A stretch of 64,000 nucleotides of DNA from Ottowia massiliensis (GTDB lineage Bacteria; Pseudomonadota; Gammaproteobacteria; Burkholderiales; Burkholderiaceae_C): contig NZ_LT964854.1 of NCBI RefSeq assembly GCF_900240305.1, positions 1-64,000 of the forward strand, written 5' to 3'. Of this stretch, positions 16,903 to 25,927 are shown piece after piece. Within the stretch, counting starts at the first letter, position 1; every line of letters starts with the position of its first letter. Position numbers and translations under genes: made by a program. The notes beneath the pieces were generated by a model. The model was not told the DNA's origin. It was given only the letters and a program-made list of their open reading frames with translations, and ran no database searches.

Positions 16903-17811
16903 TCATTCGCGGCCCGCATCTGCCGCCGCCAGCGTTTCCGCGCGGATTTCTTCGGTCAGGCGGGCCTTGAGCTGCATGAATTCGGGCGAAGTCTTGAGCG
17001 TGTAGTGGCGCGGGTGCGGAAAGTCCACGGCGATTTCACTCTTGATGCGGCCCGGGCGGGCGCTGAAAACAGCCACGCGGCTGGCCATGAAGATGGCTTC
17101 GTCAATGTCGTGCGTGACAAAGAGCACGGTTTTCTGCGCCTGCTCCCAGATGCCCAGCAAAAGCTCCTGCATGAGCACGCGCGTCTGGTTGTCCAGCGCG
17201 CCGAAAGGCTCGTCCAGCAGCAGCATCCTGGGGTCGTTGGCCAGGGCGCGGGCAATGGCCGTGCGCTGCTGCATGCCGCCGGAGAGCTGCTTGGGGTAAT
17301 GGTGTTCAAAGCCGCGCAGGCCCACTTTGGCAATGAAGAAGTCGCTGCGCTCTTTTTGCTGCGCCGCGCCCATGCCGCGCTCGCGCAGGCCGAAGCGGAT
17401 GTTCTGCTCCACCGTCAGCCACGGAAAGAGCGTGTAGCTCTGGAACACCATGCCCCGGTCCGCGCCGGGGCCGCGCACGGGCGCGCCTTCCAGCAGCGCC
17501 TGGCCTTCGGTGGGAAAGTCCAGCCCCGCAATGATGCGCAGCAGGGTGGACTTGCCGCAGCCGGAAGGGCCGAGGATGGTGATGAAGTCGTTTTCGCGCA
17601 CTTGCAGGTTGATGGGGCGCAGCGCCTGCGTGGGCGGCTTGCCGCGTGCGCCGGGAAAAATGCGCGTGACGCCCTGCACATCCAGCTGAACGGCGGGGGC
17701 GGCGGGGGCGGAGGAGAGCGCTGGCGGGCGCGGCAGCGCCTGCTCTGGCGCGTTCGTGGCAGCTATCGCGGGGGACATCATGGCGGTCATCGTGCTGATC
17801 AGGGCGGTCAC
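16903..17811 (-). CDS. ABC transporter ATP-binding protein, nitrate/sulfonate/taurine type
   Basis: 302-residue ATPase of the SsuB/TauB/NrtD group, which power uptake of sulfonates, nitrate, bicarbonate or thiamine precursors. Walker A GPSGCGKST, Q-loop MVFQSYTLFPW, signature LSGGMQQR, Walker B MLLLDEPFGALD and the switch His in FVTHDIDEA are all present, so it should be active. The first ~40 residues are Ala/Pro-rich and the start is uncertain (alternative ATGs at 17790, 17781 and 17778). No permease or binding protein is adjacent, so it is an orphan here and its substrate cannot be inferred. Confidence 0.85.
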   Translation of the reverse strand: MTALISTMTAMMSPAIAATNAPEQALPRPPALSSAPAAPAVQLDVQGVTRIFPGARGKPPTQALRPINLQVRENDFITILGPSGCGKSTLLRIIAGLDFPTEGQALLEGAPVRGPGADRGMVFQSYTLFPWLTVEQNIRFGLRERGMGAAQQKERSDFFIAKVGLRGFEHHYPKQLSGGMQQRTAIARALANDPRMLLLDEPFGALDNQTRVLMQELLLGIWEQAQKTVLFVTHDIDEAIFMASRVAVFSARPGRIKSEIAVDFPHPRHYTLKTSPEFMQLKARLTEEIRAETLAAADAGRE

Positions 17812-17945
17812 GCGGTTTTCAAAAGCCTGGCCTGGCGTGGAAAAGCAAGGCGGGCAAAAGCGGGAAACAAACGGTATGGGAAACAGGGCGGAGGCGTTCC
17901 ATGCACGCAGCTCGTTGGCAGGGTGAAGGGCGGGGCGGCATGCGG

Positions 17946-18036
17946 TTATTTTGCTTCGCTATTCATAGCAATATGTCCTAGTGGAAACTGCGCGAAGCGG
18001 CATTTTCGGCCTCTTGAATCTGCTCTTTTTTATGAA
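17946..18036 (-). repeat. R90 interspersed repeat, copy D (reverse)
   Basis: Reverse-oriented: ATTCATAGCAATATGTCCTA and GTGGAAACTGCGCG are followed by GAATCTGCTCTTTTTT. Its core is a CATATTG variant. The rest of the 17812-18363 gap holds a GGAACCTGTTC motif at 18057 and the IS relic; nothing else is recognised. Confidence 0.88.
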
Positions 18037-18084
18037 GCATTCTGGCGAGTGGAGCCGGAACCTGTTCTCAAAGTTATCCCGGAA

Positions 18085-18350
18085 GTTCGATCATGCGCCG
18101 AATGCAAGCGATCTTGACGCAGGCTTCACCGGGGCCGCGCTGACCTGGCCGTCCTTGCTCAATCTTCTCGATTGACTCAGCCAGGTGAAGGCTTTCTCCA
18201 CAATTCAGCGCTTGGGCAGCACTTTGAAGGCGCGCTGTTGGCTGCGCTTGATCACTTGCATCTTCCCGCCAAGCATGTGCCTGGCGCCTGTCCGATAAGC
18301 GTGCCCGTGTAGCCGCCATCCACAAAAAGGGGCTGGAGGCACTCAAAGCG
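18085..18350 (-). pseudogene. IS5-family transposase relic (C-terminal part)
   Basis: Minus-strand translation in two frames gives PLFVDGGYTGTLIGQAPGT, then after a frameshift VIKRSQQRAFKVLPKR-stop-IVEKAFTWLSQSRRLSKD. This is the C-terminal DDE region of IS5/IS427-type transposases (DGGYxG, then LPKRWxVERTFAWL...RRLSKD). The conserved Trp has become TGA, a frameshift separates the halves, and the N-terminal part is absent. No terminal inverted repeats were identified. Confidence 0.8.
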
Positions 18351-18363
18351 CATGAACAGCCTC

Positions 18364-19497
18364 TCAGGCCGAAGCATGAATGTTCATCTCGCGGCGGTAC
18401 CACTCGTGGAAGTGGCGCATGCCGTCCTCCATTGGGCTTTGGTAGGGGCCGGTTTCGCTGGCGCCGCGCTCGAACAGGGCGCGGCGGCCCGCGTCCATGC
18501 GCTCGCCAATTTCGTCGTCTTCCAGGCAGGTTTCCATGTAGGCGGCGCGCTGCGCCTCCACGAATTCACGCTCGAAAGCGGCGATTTCCTCGGGGTAGAA
18601 AAACTCCACCATGTTCAGCGTCTTGTCCACGCCCATCGGAAAGACGGTGGAAATGGTGAGCACATGCGGATACCACTCCACCATGATGTGCGGGTAGTAC
18701 GTCAGCCAGATGGCGCCGCGCCCTGGCTTTTGCCCGCCCTGGTAGTCCAGCAGCACCTGATGCCAGAGCCTGTAAACGTCAGTGCCCGGCTTGAAGCCGG
18801 GCGACACGCCCACGGTCTGCACCGAATAGTCGCGGCCAAACTGCCATGCCAGATCGTCACAGGTCACGAAATTGCCCAGGCCGGGGTGGAAGGGCGCCAC
18901 GTGGTAGTCCTCCAGATAAATCTCGATGAAGGTCTTCCAGTTGTAGTTGCACTCGTGCAGCTCCACGTGGTCGAGCACAAAGCCGTCAAATGAAAGCTGC
19001 GGGGCCACGGCCATGTCCGCCAGGTCGGCCCGCACGTCGCGGCCGTTGTCTTCAAACAGCAGGCCGTTCCATTCGCGCAGGCCGTAGTTGTTCAGGCTCA
19101 GGCCAGGGTCCTGCGGAAAGTGCGGCGCACCCAGCAGCTGGCCGCTGGGGCTGTAAGTCCAGCGGTGTATGGGGCAGACGATGTTGCCCCCCGCGTGCGC
19201 CTGCCCCTGCTCGCGCAAATTGCCCCGGCCCTTGAGCATGATGGCCTGACGGTGGCAGCACACGTTGGAAATCAGCTCCAGGCCGCCATGCGCGTTGCGC
19301 ACCAGCGCGCGGCCGCCCTTTTCCTGCGGCAGCGTGAAGTAGTCGCCCGGGCGGGGCACGGCCAGCGCATGGCCCACATAGCGCGGCCCGGCGTCGAAAA
19401 GCCGGTTTTTCTCGCGCGCAAGCAGCGCCTCGTCAAAGTAGAAAGGGACGGGCAGCTGGCTTGCCGCCTGCTGCAATGGAAGACTTAAGTCAGACAT
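18364..19497 (-). CDS. Rieske non-haem iron oxygenase, alpha subunit (aromatic-ring/choline-type)
   Basis: 377-residue oxygenase starting MSDLSLPLQQ (ATG 19497; the longer frame adds 29 poorly conserved residues). The Rieske ligands are visible as NVCCHRQ and CPIHRW, but the spacing between the two pairs is about 25 residues instead of the usual 15-18. The catalytic iron site NWKTFIEIYLEDYHVAPFH has the family arrangement, including the bridging Asp and the two His ligands. Such proteins hydroxylate aromatic or quaternary-amine substrates with a separate reductase; none is adjacent, so the substrate is unknown. The gene follows an IS relic and a possible leader terminator. Confidence 0.85.
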   Translation of the reverse strand: MSDLSLPLQQAASQLPVPFYFDEALLAREKNRLFDAGPRYVGHALAVPRPGDYFTLPQEKGGRALVRNAHGGLELISNVCCHRQAIMLKGRGNLREQGQAHAGGNIVCPIHRWTYSPSGQLLGAPHFPQDPGLSLNNYGLREWNGLLFEDNGRDVRADLADMAVAPQLSFDGFVLDHVELHECNYNWKTFIEIYLEDYHVAPFHPGLGNFVTCDDLAWQFGRDYSVQTVGVSPGFKPGTDVYRLWHQVLLDYQGGQKPGRGAIWLTYYPHIMVEWYPHVLTISTVFPMGVDKTLNMVEFFYPEEIAAFEREFVEAQRAAYMETCLEDDEIGERMDAGRRALFERGASETGPYQSPMEDGMRHFHEWYRREMNIHASA

Positions 19498-19590
19498 CGT
19501 GGGTTTTCTCGCAAGCGCGCCGCTTCCGTGCTCCGGCAAAGGCGGCGCGTCATCGCTAGCGCGCTCTTCCGGAGACTGGCGCATGAAAAA

Positions 19591-19626
19591 GAAAAAGCCC
19601 CGCCAACACAGAAGGCCAAGCGGGGC
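19591..19626 (-). terminator. Terminator-like hairpin upstream of the Rieske gene
   Basis: On the minus strand GCCCCGC (complement of 19620-19626) pairs with GCGGGGC and is followed by TTTTTC. It lies about 95 bp before the start of the Rieske gene and behind the divergent xseB, so it could be a leader attenuator or the leftover terminator of a lost gene. Confidence 0.5.
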
Positions 19627-19732
19627 GGGCGCATTCTAGTCAGCCCCCCGCCAGCGGGCAGCGCCACAGGCGCATGCCCTGGGGCGCGTCCCTACAATTG
19701 CCCGCTTTACCTTCTCATCACCGCCAGCCGCC

Positions 19733-19978
19733 ATGCCGCCCCGCAAAACCGCTTCTCCGCCGCTGCCCGCCACTTATGGAGAGGCCGTGGCGCAGCTCGA
19801 GCAAATCGTCTCGGGTCTGGAATCGGGCCAGTTGCCGCTGGAAGACTTGCTGGGGCAATACCAGCGCGGGGCGCAGTTGCTGGCGTTTTGCCGCGAGCGG
19901 CTGCAAGCGGTGGAAGAGCAAGTCAAGCGCCTGGACGGCGATGTGCTGCGCCCCCTGACGCAAGGAGACGAGGCATGA
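19733..19978 (+). CDS. xseB: Exodeoxyribonuclease VII small subunit
   Basis: 81-residue XseB, which binds the XseA large subunit to form the exonuclease that degrades single-stranded DNA into oligonucleotides. Typical sequence TYGEAVAQLEQIVSGLESGQ and LPLEDLLGQYQRGAQLL, two helices forming a coiled-coil hairpin. Its stop overlaps the ispA start (ATGA at 19975), the common xseB-ispA-dxs operon arrangement. Confidence 0.95.
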   Translation: MPPRKTASPPLPATYGEAVAQLEQIVSGLESGQLPLEDLLGQYQRGAQLLAFCRERLQAVEEQVKRLDGDVLRPLTQGDEA

Positions 19979-20901
19979 GCGCGGAGCAAGGCGGCTTTGC
20001 CGCCTGGCAGGCCGCGCAACTGGCGCGCGTGGAGCGGGCGCTGAATGAATGGATGCCCGCGCAAGCCCCCGCCGGCCTGGGCGAAGTCATGCGCTACGCG
20101 GTGCAAGGCGGCGGCAAGCGCTTGCGCCCGCTGCTGGCGCTGGCGGCGTGCGAGGCGGTGGAAGGCGCGCCGCAGGCGGCCTTGCGCGCAGCCTGCGCGG
20201 TGGAGCTGATTCACGCCTATTCACTGGTGCACGACGATATGCCCTGCATGGACAACGACGTGCTGCGCCGTGGCAAGCCCACGGTGCACGTGCAATTTGG
20301 CCAGGCGCAGGCGCTGCTGGCGGGCGATGCCTTGCAGGCGCTGGCCTTTGAAATTCTCACGCCCGAACCTTCGGCAGCCACTTCAGCCGACATGCCCGCC
20401 GCCATGCAGGCCGCGCTGTGCCGCCTGCTGGCGCGCGCCGCCGGAGCCGACGGCATGGCAGGCGGGCAGGCGATTGACCTGGCCAGCGTCGGCCTGCCGC
20501 TGACTGAACCTGAACTGCGCGCCATGCACCGCCGCAAAACCGGCGCGCTGCTGCTGGCCAGCGTGCGCATGGGCGCCGCTTGCGCAGCGCACCCGCTGCC
20601 CGCCGCCGCGCTGCAAGCGCTGGACGCATACGGCCAGGCCCTGGGCCTGGCCTTTCAGGTGGTAGATGACGTGCTGGACGTGACCGCCGATTCCGCCCTG
20701 CTGGGCAAAACGGCGGGCAAAGACGCGGCAGCGGGCAAGCCCACCTACGTTTCGCTGCTGGGGCTGGAGGCGGCCCGCCAGCTCGCCGCCGATTTGCTGG
20801 CGCAAGCCGAAAACGCCCTGAACGCCTTGCAAGCCAGCGGCCTGGCGCACACGCAGCCCCTGCACGCGCTGGCGCGGCAGGGGGGGCAGCGCCAGCACTG
20901 A
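19975..20901 (+). CDS. ispA: Farnesyl diphosphate synthase (geranyltranstransferase)
   Basis: 308-residue short-chain prenyl synthase that condenses IPP with DMAPP/GPP to farnesyl diphosphate for ubiquinone and undecaprenyl synthesis. The first Asp-rich motif is DDMPCMDNDVLRRGKPT and the second is QVVDDVLDVTAD; GGGKRLRP binds IPP. Start ATG 19975 is fixed by the ATGA overlap with xseB; a much longer open frame upstream is not coding. Next in the operon is dxs. Confidence 0.95.
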   Translation: MSAEQGGFAAWQAAQLARVERALNEWMPAQAPAGLGEVMRYAVQGGGKRLRPLLALAACEAVEGAPQAALRAACAVELIHAYSLVHDDMPCMDNDVLRRGKPTVHVQFGQAQALLAGDALQALAFEILTPEPSAATSADMPAAMQAALCRLLARAAGADGMAGGQAIDLASVGLPLTEPELRAMHRRKTGALLLASVRMGAACAAHPLPAAALQALDAYGQALGLAFQVVDDVLDVTADSALLGKTAGKDAAAGKPTYVSLLGLEAARQLAADLLAQAENALNALQASGLAHTQPLHALARQGGQRQH

Positions 20902-20998
20902 AGCGCGCGGCCACAGCGGGCCACCTCCTCAAAAAACGCCCGCAAGCCGCCCGCCGCAGCGCCACACCGCAAAAAAGCCGCTTCACAAGAAGGCAGCC

Positions 20999-22870
20999 AT
21001 GACCGACAAACCCACACTGCTTGAAAACGTCCATTTCCCGTCTGATCTGCGCCAGCTCACCCGCGCGCAACTCAAACAACTGGCCATCGAGCTGCGCGAG
21101 TGCATCCTGCAAAACGTCTCGCGCACCGGCGGGCACCTCAGCTCCAACCTCGGCACGGTGGAGCTGACCCTGGCGCTGCACTACGTGTTCAACACGCCCG
21201 AAGACCGCCTGGTGTGGGACGTGGGCCACCAAAGCTACGCCCACAAAATCCTCACCGGCCGGCGCGCGCGCATGCCCACGCTGCGCCAGCTGGGCGGCCT
21301 GTCGGGCTTTCCCAGGCGCGCCGAAAGCGAGTACGACGCCTTTGGCACAGCGCACTCATCCACCAGCATCTCTGCCGCGCTGGGCATGGCGCTGGCGGCG
21401 CGGCAAAAGGGCCAAGCGCGCAAGGCCGTGGCCGTGATTGGCGACGGCGCCATGACGGCGGGCATGGCTTTCGAGGCGCTCAACCACGCGGGCGTGGAGC
21501 GCGACGCGCGCCTGCTTGTCGTGCTCAACGACAACGACATGAGCATCAGCCCCCCCGTGGGCGCGCTCAACCGCTACCTGGCCCAGCTCATGAGCGGCCA
21601 GTTCTACGCCGCCGCCCGCAACGTGGGCAAAACCGTGCTCGGCCCCGTGCCGCCGCTGCTGGAGCTGGCGCGCCGCCTGGAAGAAGGCGCCAAAGGCATG
21701 GTCACGCCCGGCACCCTGTTCGAGAAATTCGGCTTCAACTACATCGGCCCCATCGACGGGCACGACCTGGACGCGCTCATTCCCACGCTGGAAAACATCC
21801 GCAGCCTCATGAGCGCGCAGTCCGGCCCGCAATTTCTGCACGTCGTCACCAAAAAAGGCCACGGCTACAAGCTGGCCGAAGCCGACCCCATCGCCTACCA
21901 CGGCCCGGGCCGCTTCGATCCTGCCGTGGGCCTGGTCGCCCCCGCCGCGCCGCGCCAGACCTTCTCCCAGGTTTTCGGCCAGTGGCTGTGCGACATGGCC
22001 GCCCAGGACGAGCGCCTCGTGGGCATCACCCCCGCCATGCGCGAAGGCTCCGGCATGGTCGCCTTTCACCAGCGCTACCCCGCGCGCTACTTCGACGTGG
22101 GCATCGCCGAGCAGCACGCCGTCACCCTGGCCGCCGGGCTGGCCTGCGAGGGCCTCAAACCCGTTGTCGCCATCTACTCCACCTTCTTGCAGCGCGCGTA
22201 TGACCAGCTCATCCACGACGTGGCCCTGCAAAACCTGCCCGTGGTCTTTGCGCTGGACCGCGCGGGCCTGGTCGGCGCAGACGGCGCCACGCACGCGGGC
22301 AACTACGACATCGCCTTCTTGCGCTGCATCCCCAACATCAGCATCGCCTGCCCCGCCGATGAGCGCGAATGCCGCCAGCTGCTGACCACCGCCTACGAAC
22401 AAAACCACCCCGTGGCCGTGCGCTACCCGCGCGGCGCAGGCGCGGGCGCCGCGCCCCTGCCCGATCTGTCTGCCCTGCCCTTTGGCCGGGGCGAAACCCG
22501 CCGCCAGGGCCGGCGCATCGCCATCCTCGCCTTCGGCACCCTGCTCTACCCTGCCCTGCAAGCGGCTGAAAAGCTGGACGCCACCGTCATCAACATGCGC
22601 TGGGCCAAGCCGCTCGATCTGGCCCTGCTGCGCGAAGCGGCCGAAGCGCACGAAGCCCTCGTCACCCTTGAAGAAGGCTGCATCGCAGGCGGCGCGGGCA
22701 GCGCCGCCGCCGAAGCGCTGCAAGCCATGCGCATCACCCGCCCCATCCTCCACCTGGGCCTGCCCGACCGCTTCATCGACCACGGCGACAGCGCCCAGCT
22801 CCTGGCCCTGCACGGCCTGAACGCCGAAGGCATTGAAGCCGCCGTGCGCCAGCGCTTTGCGCAGCCCTGA
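20999..22870 (+). CDS. dxs: 1-deoxy-D-xylulose-5-phosphate synthase
   Basis: 623-residue thiamine-diphosphate enzyme that starts the MEP isoprenoid pathway by condensing pyruvate with glyceraldehyde 3-phosphate. Motifs seen: GHQSYAHKILTGRR, the TPP/Mg site GDGAMTAGMAFEALNHAG with NDNDMSI, the transketolase-like centre (DVGIAEQHAVTLAAGLA) and the C-terminal LEEGCIAGGAGSA. It is 97 bp downstream of ispA, supplying the precursors that enzyme uses. Confidence 0.96.
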   Translation: MTDKPTLLENVHFPSDLRQLTRAQLKQLAIELRECILQNVSRTGGHLSSNLGTVELTLALHYVFNTPEDRLVWDVGHQSYAHKILTGRRARMPTLRQLGGLSGFPRRAESEYDAFGTAHSSTSISAALGMALAARQKGQARKAVAVIGDGAMTAGMAFEALNHAGVERDARLLVVLNDNDMSISPPVGALNRYLAQLMSGQFYAAARNVGKTVLGPVPPLLELARRLEEGAKGMVTPGTLFEKFGFNYIGPIDGHDLDALIPTLENIRSLMSAQSGPQFLHVVTKKGHGYKLAEADPIAYHGPGRFDPAVGLVAPAAPRQTFSQVFGQWLCDMAAQDERLVGITPAMREGSGMVAFHQRYPARYFDVGIAEQHAVTLAAGLACEGLKPVVAIYSTFLQRAYDQLIHDVALQNLPVVFALDRAGLVGADGATHAGNYDIAFLRCIPNISIACPADERECRQLLTTAYEQNHPVAVRYPRGAGAGAAPLPDLSALPFGRGETRRQGRRIAILAFGTLLYPALQAAEKLDATVINMRWAKPLDLALLREAAEAHEALVTLEEGCIAGGAGSAAAEALQAMRITRPILHLGLPDRFIDHGDSAQLLALHGLNAEGIEAAVRQRFAQP

Positions 22871-22951
22871 GTTCCATCCGGGAAAAGGAGAAAGAGCGAA
22901 TCGAGACGAAACAGAGCAACAGCACGTGCCAGCCAAGCTGAATATGTGCTT

Positions 22952-23046
22952 ATTTTCGCTCTTTAAACCATAGCAATATGTCCTAGTAGAAACTGCGCGA
23001 GACGGCATTTTGACCCCATCAAATCAGCTCCTTTTTTTGATGGTAT
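22952..23046 (-). repeat. R90 interspersed repeat, copy E (reverse)
   Basis: Reverse-oriented: TTTTCGCTCTTTAAACCATAG, then CAATATGTCCTAGTAGAAAC, then CAGCTCCTTTTTTTGATGG. The rest of the 22871-23211 spacer before lpxK shows no other recognisable feature. Confidence 0.88.
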
Positions 23047-23211
23047 CAGGCTACCCAGGCGCGTTCCCTTTCTTTCGTTCGGCGAAGATTCGCCACGCCG
23101 CGCACCGCCCTGCCAGCCTCGCGCCCGCATGGCGGCCCGGCCCTCGTTGCGGCCCTCGCTGCGGCCCTGTTTCCCGCTCCATTTCCCGCCTCACTTTCGC
23201 ACCCTCGCTCC

Positions 23212-24255
23212 ATGCGCGCCGCTCTTGAACGCACCCTCACCGCCGCCTGGCAGCGGCGCGGGCCTTTGGCGGTGGCGCTTTGGCCGCTTTCGCGGCTGTA
23301 TGGCGCGCTGGCGGCGCTGCGGCAGGCGCGGGCCGTGCCGCAGCGCCTGCCGGTGCCGGTCATCGTGATTGGCAACGTGGTGGCAGGCGGCGCGGGCAAA
23401 ACGCCTGCCACGCTGGCTGTGGCGCAGCACCTGTTGGCGCGCGGCTGGCGGCTCGGCATCGTCTCGCGCGGGCATGGGCGCGCCAGCCGGGCCTGCCTGC
23501 CCGTGCAGCCCGGCAGCGATCCGCGCGAGGTGGGCGACGAGCCTTTGCTGCTGCGCCGCCGCGCGGGCGTGCCCGTGCAGGTGGCCCCTTGCCGCGCCGA
23601 AGCGGGCCGCGCGCTGCTGGCCGCGCACCCGCAAGTGAACATCTTGCTGTGTGACGACGGCCTTCAGCACCACGCCCTGGCGCGCGACGTGGAAATCTGC
23701 GTGTTTGATGGCCGTGGCATCGGCAACGGCTGGCTGCTGCCCGCCGGGCCGCTGCGCGAAGCCTGGCCCCGGCCCGTGAGCCTGGCGCTGTTCACCGAAG
23801 GCCGCATCAGCCTGGCCGCTGCCGGGCTGCCCTGTCCCGCTTTTGCCGCCACGCGCCGCCTGGCATCCAGCGCCTGCCGCGCCAATGGCCAGGGCGTGCC
23901 GCTGGCCCGCTTGCGCGGCCAAAGCGTGGTGGCGCTGGCGGGCATTGCCCGCCCGCAGGCTTTTTTCGACATGCTCCGCGCCGAGGGCCTGACGCTGGCG
24001 GGCCCCATCGCCTTGCCCGACCACGCCCCACTGGAGCGCCTGCCGCCGCTGCCGCCGCAAGAAGCGGCCTTGCCGCTGCTGTGCACGGAAAAAGACGCCG
24101 CCAAGCTCTGGCCCCATGCCCCGCAGGCGCTGGCCGTGCCGCTGCGGCTGCAAGCGCCCGCCGCCTTTTTTGACGCGCTGGACGCGCTGCTGCCTCCGCC
24201 GCCCGGCAATCAGCCCGATGCCGCCTTGCCACAATCGCCCCTTTCACCGCCCTGA
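23212..24255 (+). CDS. lpxK: Tetraacyldisaccharide 4'-kinase
   Basis: 347-residue inner-membrane kinase that phosphorylates the 4' position of the lipid A disaccharide. The P-loop VIGNVVAGGAGKTPAT, the following RGWRLGIVSRGHGR, the DDGLQHHAL motif and the LLPAGPLREAW segment are all canonical. It is followed at 12 bp by a Trm112-type gene, the usual neighbour in this group; the kdsB gene that often follows is not in this window. Confidence 0.94.
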   Translation: MRAALERTLTAAWQRRGPLAVALWPLSRLYGALAALRQARAVPQRLPVPVIVIGNVVAGGAGKTPATLAVAQHLLARGWRLGIVSRGHGRASRACLPVQPGSDPREVGDEPLLLRRRAGVPVQVAPCRAEAGRALLAAHPQVNILLCDDGLQHHALARDVEICVFDGRGIGNGWLLPAGPLREAWPRPVSLALFTEGRISLAAAGLPCPAFAATRRLASSACRANGQGVPLARLRGQSVVALAGIARPQAFFDMLRAEGLTLAGPIALPDHAPLERLPPLPPQEAALPLLCTEKDAAKLWPHAPQALAVPLRLQAPAAFFDALDALLPPPPGNQPDAALPQSPLSPP

Positions 24256-24267
24256 AGGAAAACCGGC

Positions 24268-24474
24268 ATGGACTCCAAGCTCCTTTCCCTGCTCGTCTGC
24301 CCCGTCACCAAAGGCCCGCTGGACTACGTGCGCGGCCAAAACGAACTCATCTCCCGCTCCGCCCGCCTGGCCTACCCTGTGCGCGACGGCATTCCCATCC
24401 TGCTCGAAGGCGAGGCGCGCGCCGTCACTGAAGATGAAATCGCCCAGCTGCCCGCCCGCGCCCCGCTGGTGTGA
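24268..24474 (+). CDS. Trm112-family small protein (YcaR-like)
   Basis: 68-residue protein with the family pattern LLSLLVCPVTKGPL and AYPVRDGIPILLEGEARAV. Trm112-like proteins are small, often zinc-binding partners; the bacterial YcaR members are of unclear role and sit between lpxK and kdsB. Here only the first Cys (CPVTKG) remains, so zinc binding is doubtful. Likely co-transcribed with lpxK. Confidence 0.9.
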   Translation: MDSKLLSLLVCPVTKGPLDYVRGQNELISRSARLAYPVRDGIPILLEGEARAVTEDEIAQLPARAPLV

Positions 24475-24607
24475 GATTCATGATCTGGCCGCAAAGGGCG
24501 GGCAAGGGGCCGAAAGCGCCAGAGACGGTTTGCGCCTTGCGCCCCGCTCCGGTCCGCAGCCCTCGCAGCCAGGACAGGCCCTGAAAGGCATGGCGGCCAG
24601 CGCCTGA

Positions 24608-24694
24608 AAATGCTCCTTGATTCATAGCATGAAGTCTTAGTGAAACGTGCGCTGGCGCCGTTTTCAACCCTCTGAATTTGCTCCTCTTTTAAAA
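24608..24694 (-). repeat. R90 interspersed repeat, copy F (reverse)
   Basis: Reverse-oriented: GCTCCTTGATTCATAGCATG, AAGTCTTAGTGAAACG, then GAATTTGCTCCTCTTTT. It lies exactly where kdsB would be expected after trm112. Confidence 0.85.
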
Positions 24695-24764
24695 CCCCAA
24701 TCTTCCGCTCCGCATGGCGGAATCCATGCGGGCGGCGGCAGGGGCCACTGGCACACAAGAAACC

Positions 24765-25241
24765 ATGACCTCCCCCACGCTGCAAGGCCTTATCGAGCGC
24801 CTCAACCAGGCCCCTTTCATCCTGCCCAATGAGCAAGTCATCTGGGCGCCGCGCCGCGCCACGCCCGAAGCCATTGCGCAAGTAGAAAACGCGCTGGGCC
24901 AGCCCATTGCTGGCGCGCTGCGCGAGTTTTTGCTGCTGCGCGGCGGCGGCGGACTCAAAAGCCTGCCCCTGTCGGGCATCGACCCGCTGCACCCGCTGGC
25001 GCGCAATCGAGGCTCCATCCTCGGCGACACCCTGCACTGGCGCGCGCACGGCATGCCCGGGCGCTACATCGCCATTCAGCGCGACGCCGCCGACCAGGCC
25101 CCGCTGTGCCTGGACGCCCAGGGCGGCAGCGAGCCGCCCGTCATCCGCTGGGCCAGCGGCCAGGCGCAGCCCGTGGCGTCCGGCTTCATTGACTTCTACG
25201 CCGCCAGCCTTGAACCCGTCTTCAGGCAGGCGGGCATTTGA
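24765..25241 (+). CDS. SMI1/KNR4 (SUKH) family protein
   Basis: 158-residue protein from ATG 24765 with the SUKH fold pattern: a helix with ATPEAIAQVENALGQPIAGALREFLLLRGGGGL and later GRYIAIQRDAADQAPLCLD. SUKH proteins are frequent immunity proteins against contact-dependent toxins, although some are cellular. No toxin gene is adjacent, so it may be an orphan immunity gene; that is inference. An ATG at 24714 in the same frame gives an unconvincing extension overlapping repeat F. Confidence 0.7.
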   Translation: MTSPTLQGLIERLNQAPFILPNEQVIWAPRRATPEAIAQVENALGQPIAGALREFLLLRGGGGLKSLPLSGIDPLHPLARNRGSILGDTLHWRAHGMPGRYIAIQRDAADQAPLCLDAQGGSEPPVIRWASGQAQPVASGFIDFYAASLEPVFRQAGI

Positions 25242-25366
25242 GAGGCCTTTGTTCAAAGTCTGGCCGTGGGCGCAAAAAGCGCCGCTCCGTGCGCTTTGCC
25301 GCGCTTTGCCGCGTGTCTGCGGCCAGCCTGTGAACAGATGACAAAAACCGGAAAACAACCGCCCCC

Positions 25367-25891
25367 ATGAACCTGCGCCCCCTGCATCACTGGCCGATTG
25401 AAGCCGTCATGGCCGTGCAAGCCAGCGCCTACGAGCCGCACTTGCTGGAAAGCGCCCACGTGCTGGCCGCCAAGATGGCAGCGGGCCGCAACCTGTGCCT
25501 GGGCCTGGGCGCGCCGCCAGCCACTGGCGGCGGCGAGGCCCTGCGCGGCTACGCCATCGCCCTGCCCTGGCACAGCAGCCGCGCGCCGCAGTGGAACCAC
25601 GCAGCCGCTTCAACCGGCGGCCCGGCTGCCGCCTCCGCGCCGGACTGCGTGTATCTGCACGACTTCGCCATTGCGCCCGCGCATCGCGGCCAGCGGCTGG
25701 CGGCCCTGCTGCTGCGGCAGGTGCTGCAAAACGCCCGCGCCGCCGGTTTGCGGCAAGCCGTGCTGGTGGCCGTGCAGGGCGCCGATGCCTGGTGGCTGCG
25801 CCACGGCTTCACCCCCGCCGCGCCGCCCCAGCCGCTGGCCAGCTTCGGCGCGGCCGCAGTGTGGATGACGCGCGGGCTGAAGGAGCCGTGA
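25367..25891 (+). CDS. GNAT-family N-acetyltransferase
   Basis: 174-residue acetyltransferase. The acetyl-CoA binding motif is VYLHDFAIAPAHRGQRLAALLL (R/Q-x-x-G-x-G/A type), followed by a helix and VAVQGADAWWLRHGF, which is the usual end of the fold. Substrate is not predictable. It stands between two R90 copies in a small accessory pocket, with 125 bp to the SUKH gene and no clear operon partner. Confidence 0.82.
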   Translation: MNLRPLHHWPIEAVMAVQASAYEPHLLESAHVLAAKMAAGRNLCLGLGAPPATGGGEALRGYAIALPWHSSRAPQWNHAAASTGGPAAASAPDCVYLHDFAIAPAHRGQRLAALLLRQVLQNARAAGLRQAVLVAVQGADAWWLRHGFTPAAPPQPLASFGAAAVWMTRGLKEP

Positions 25892-25927
25892 ACTTGCCTG
25901 CGGCCAGGCCGGGGGCGGCTTGCCAGA

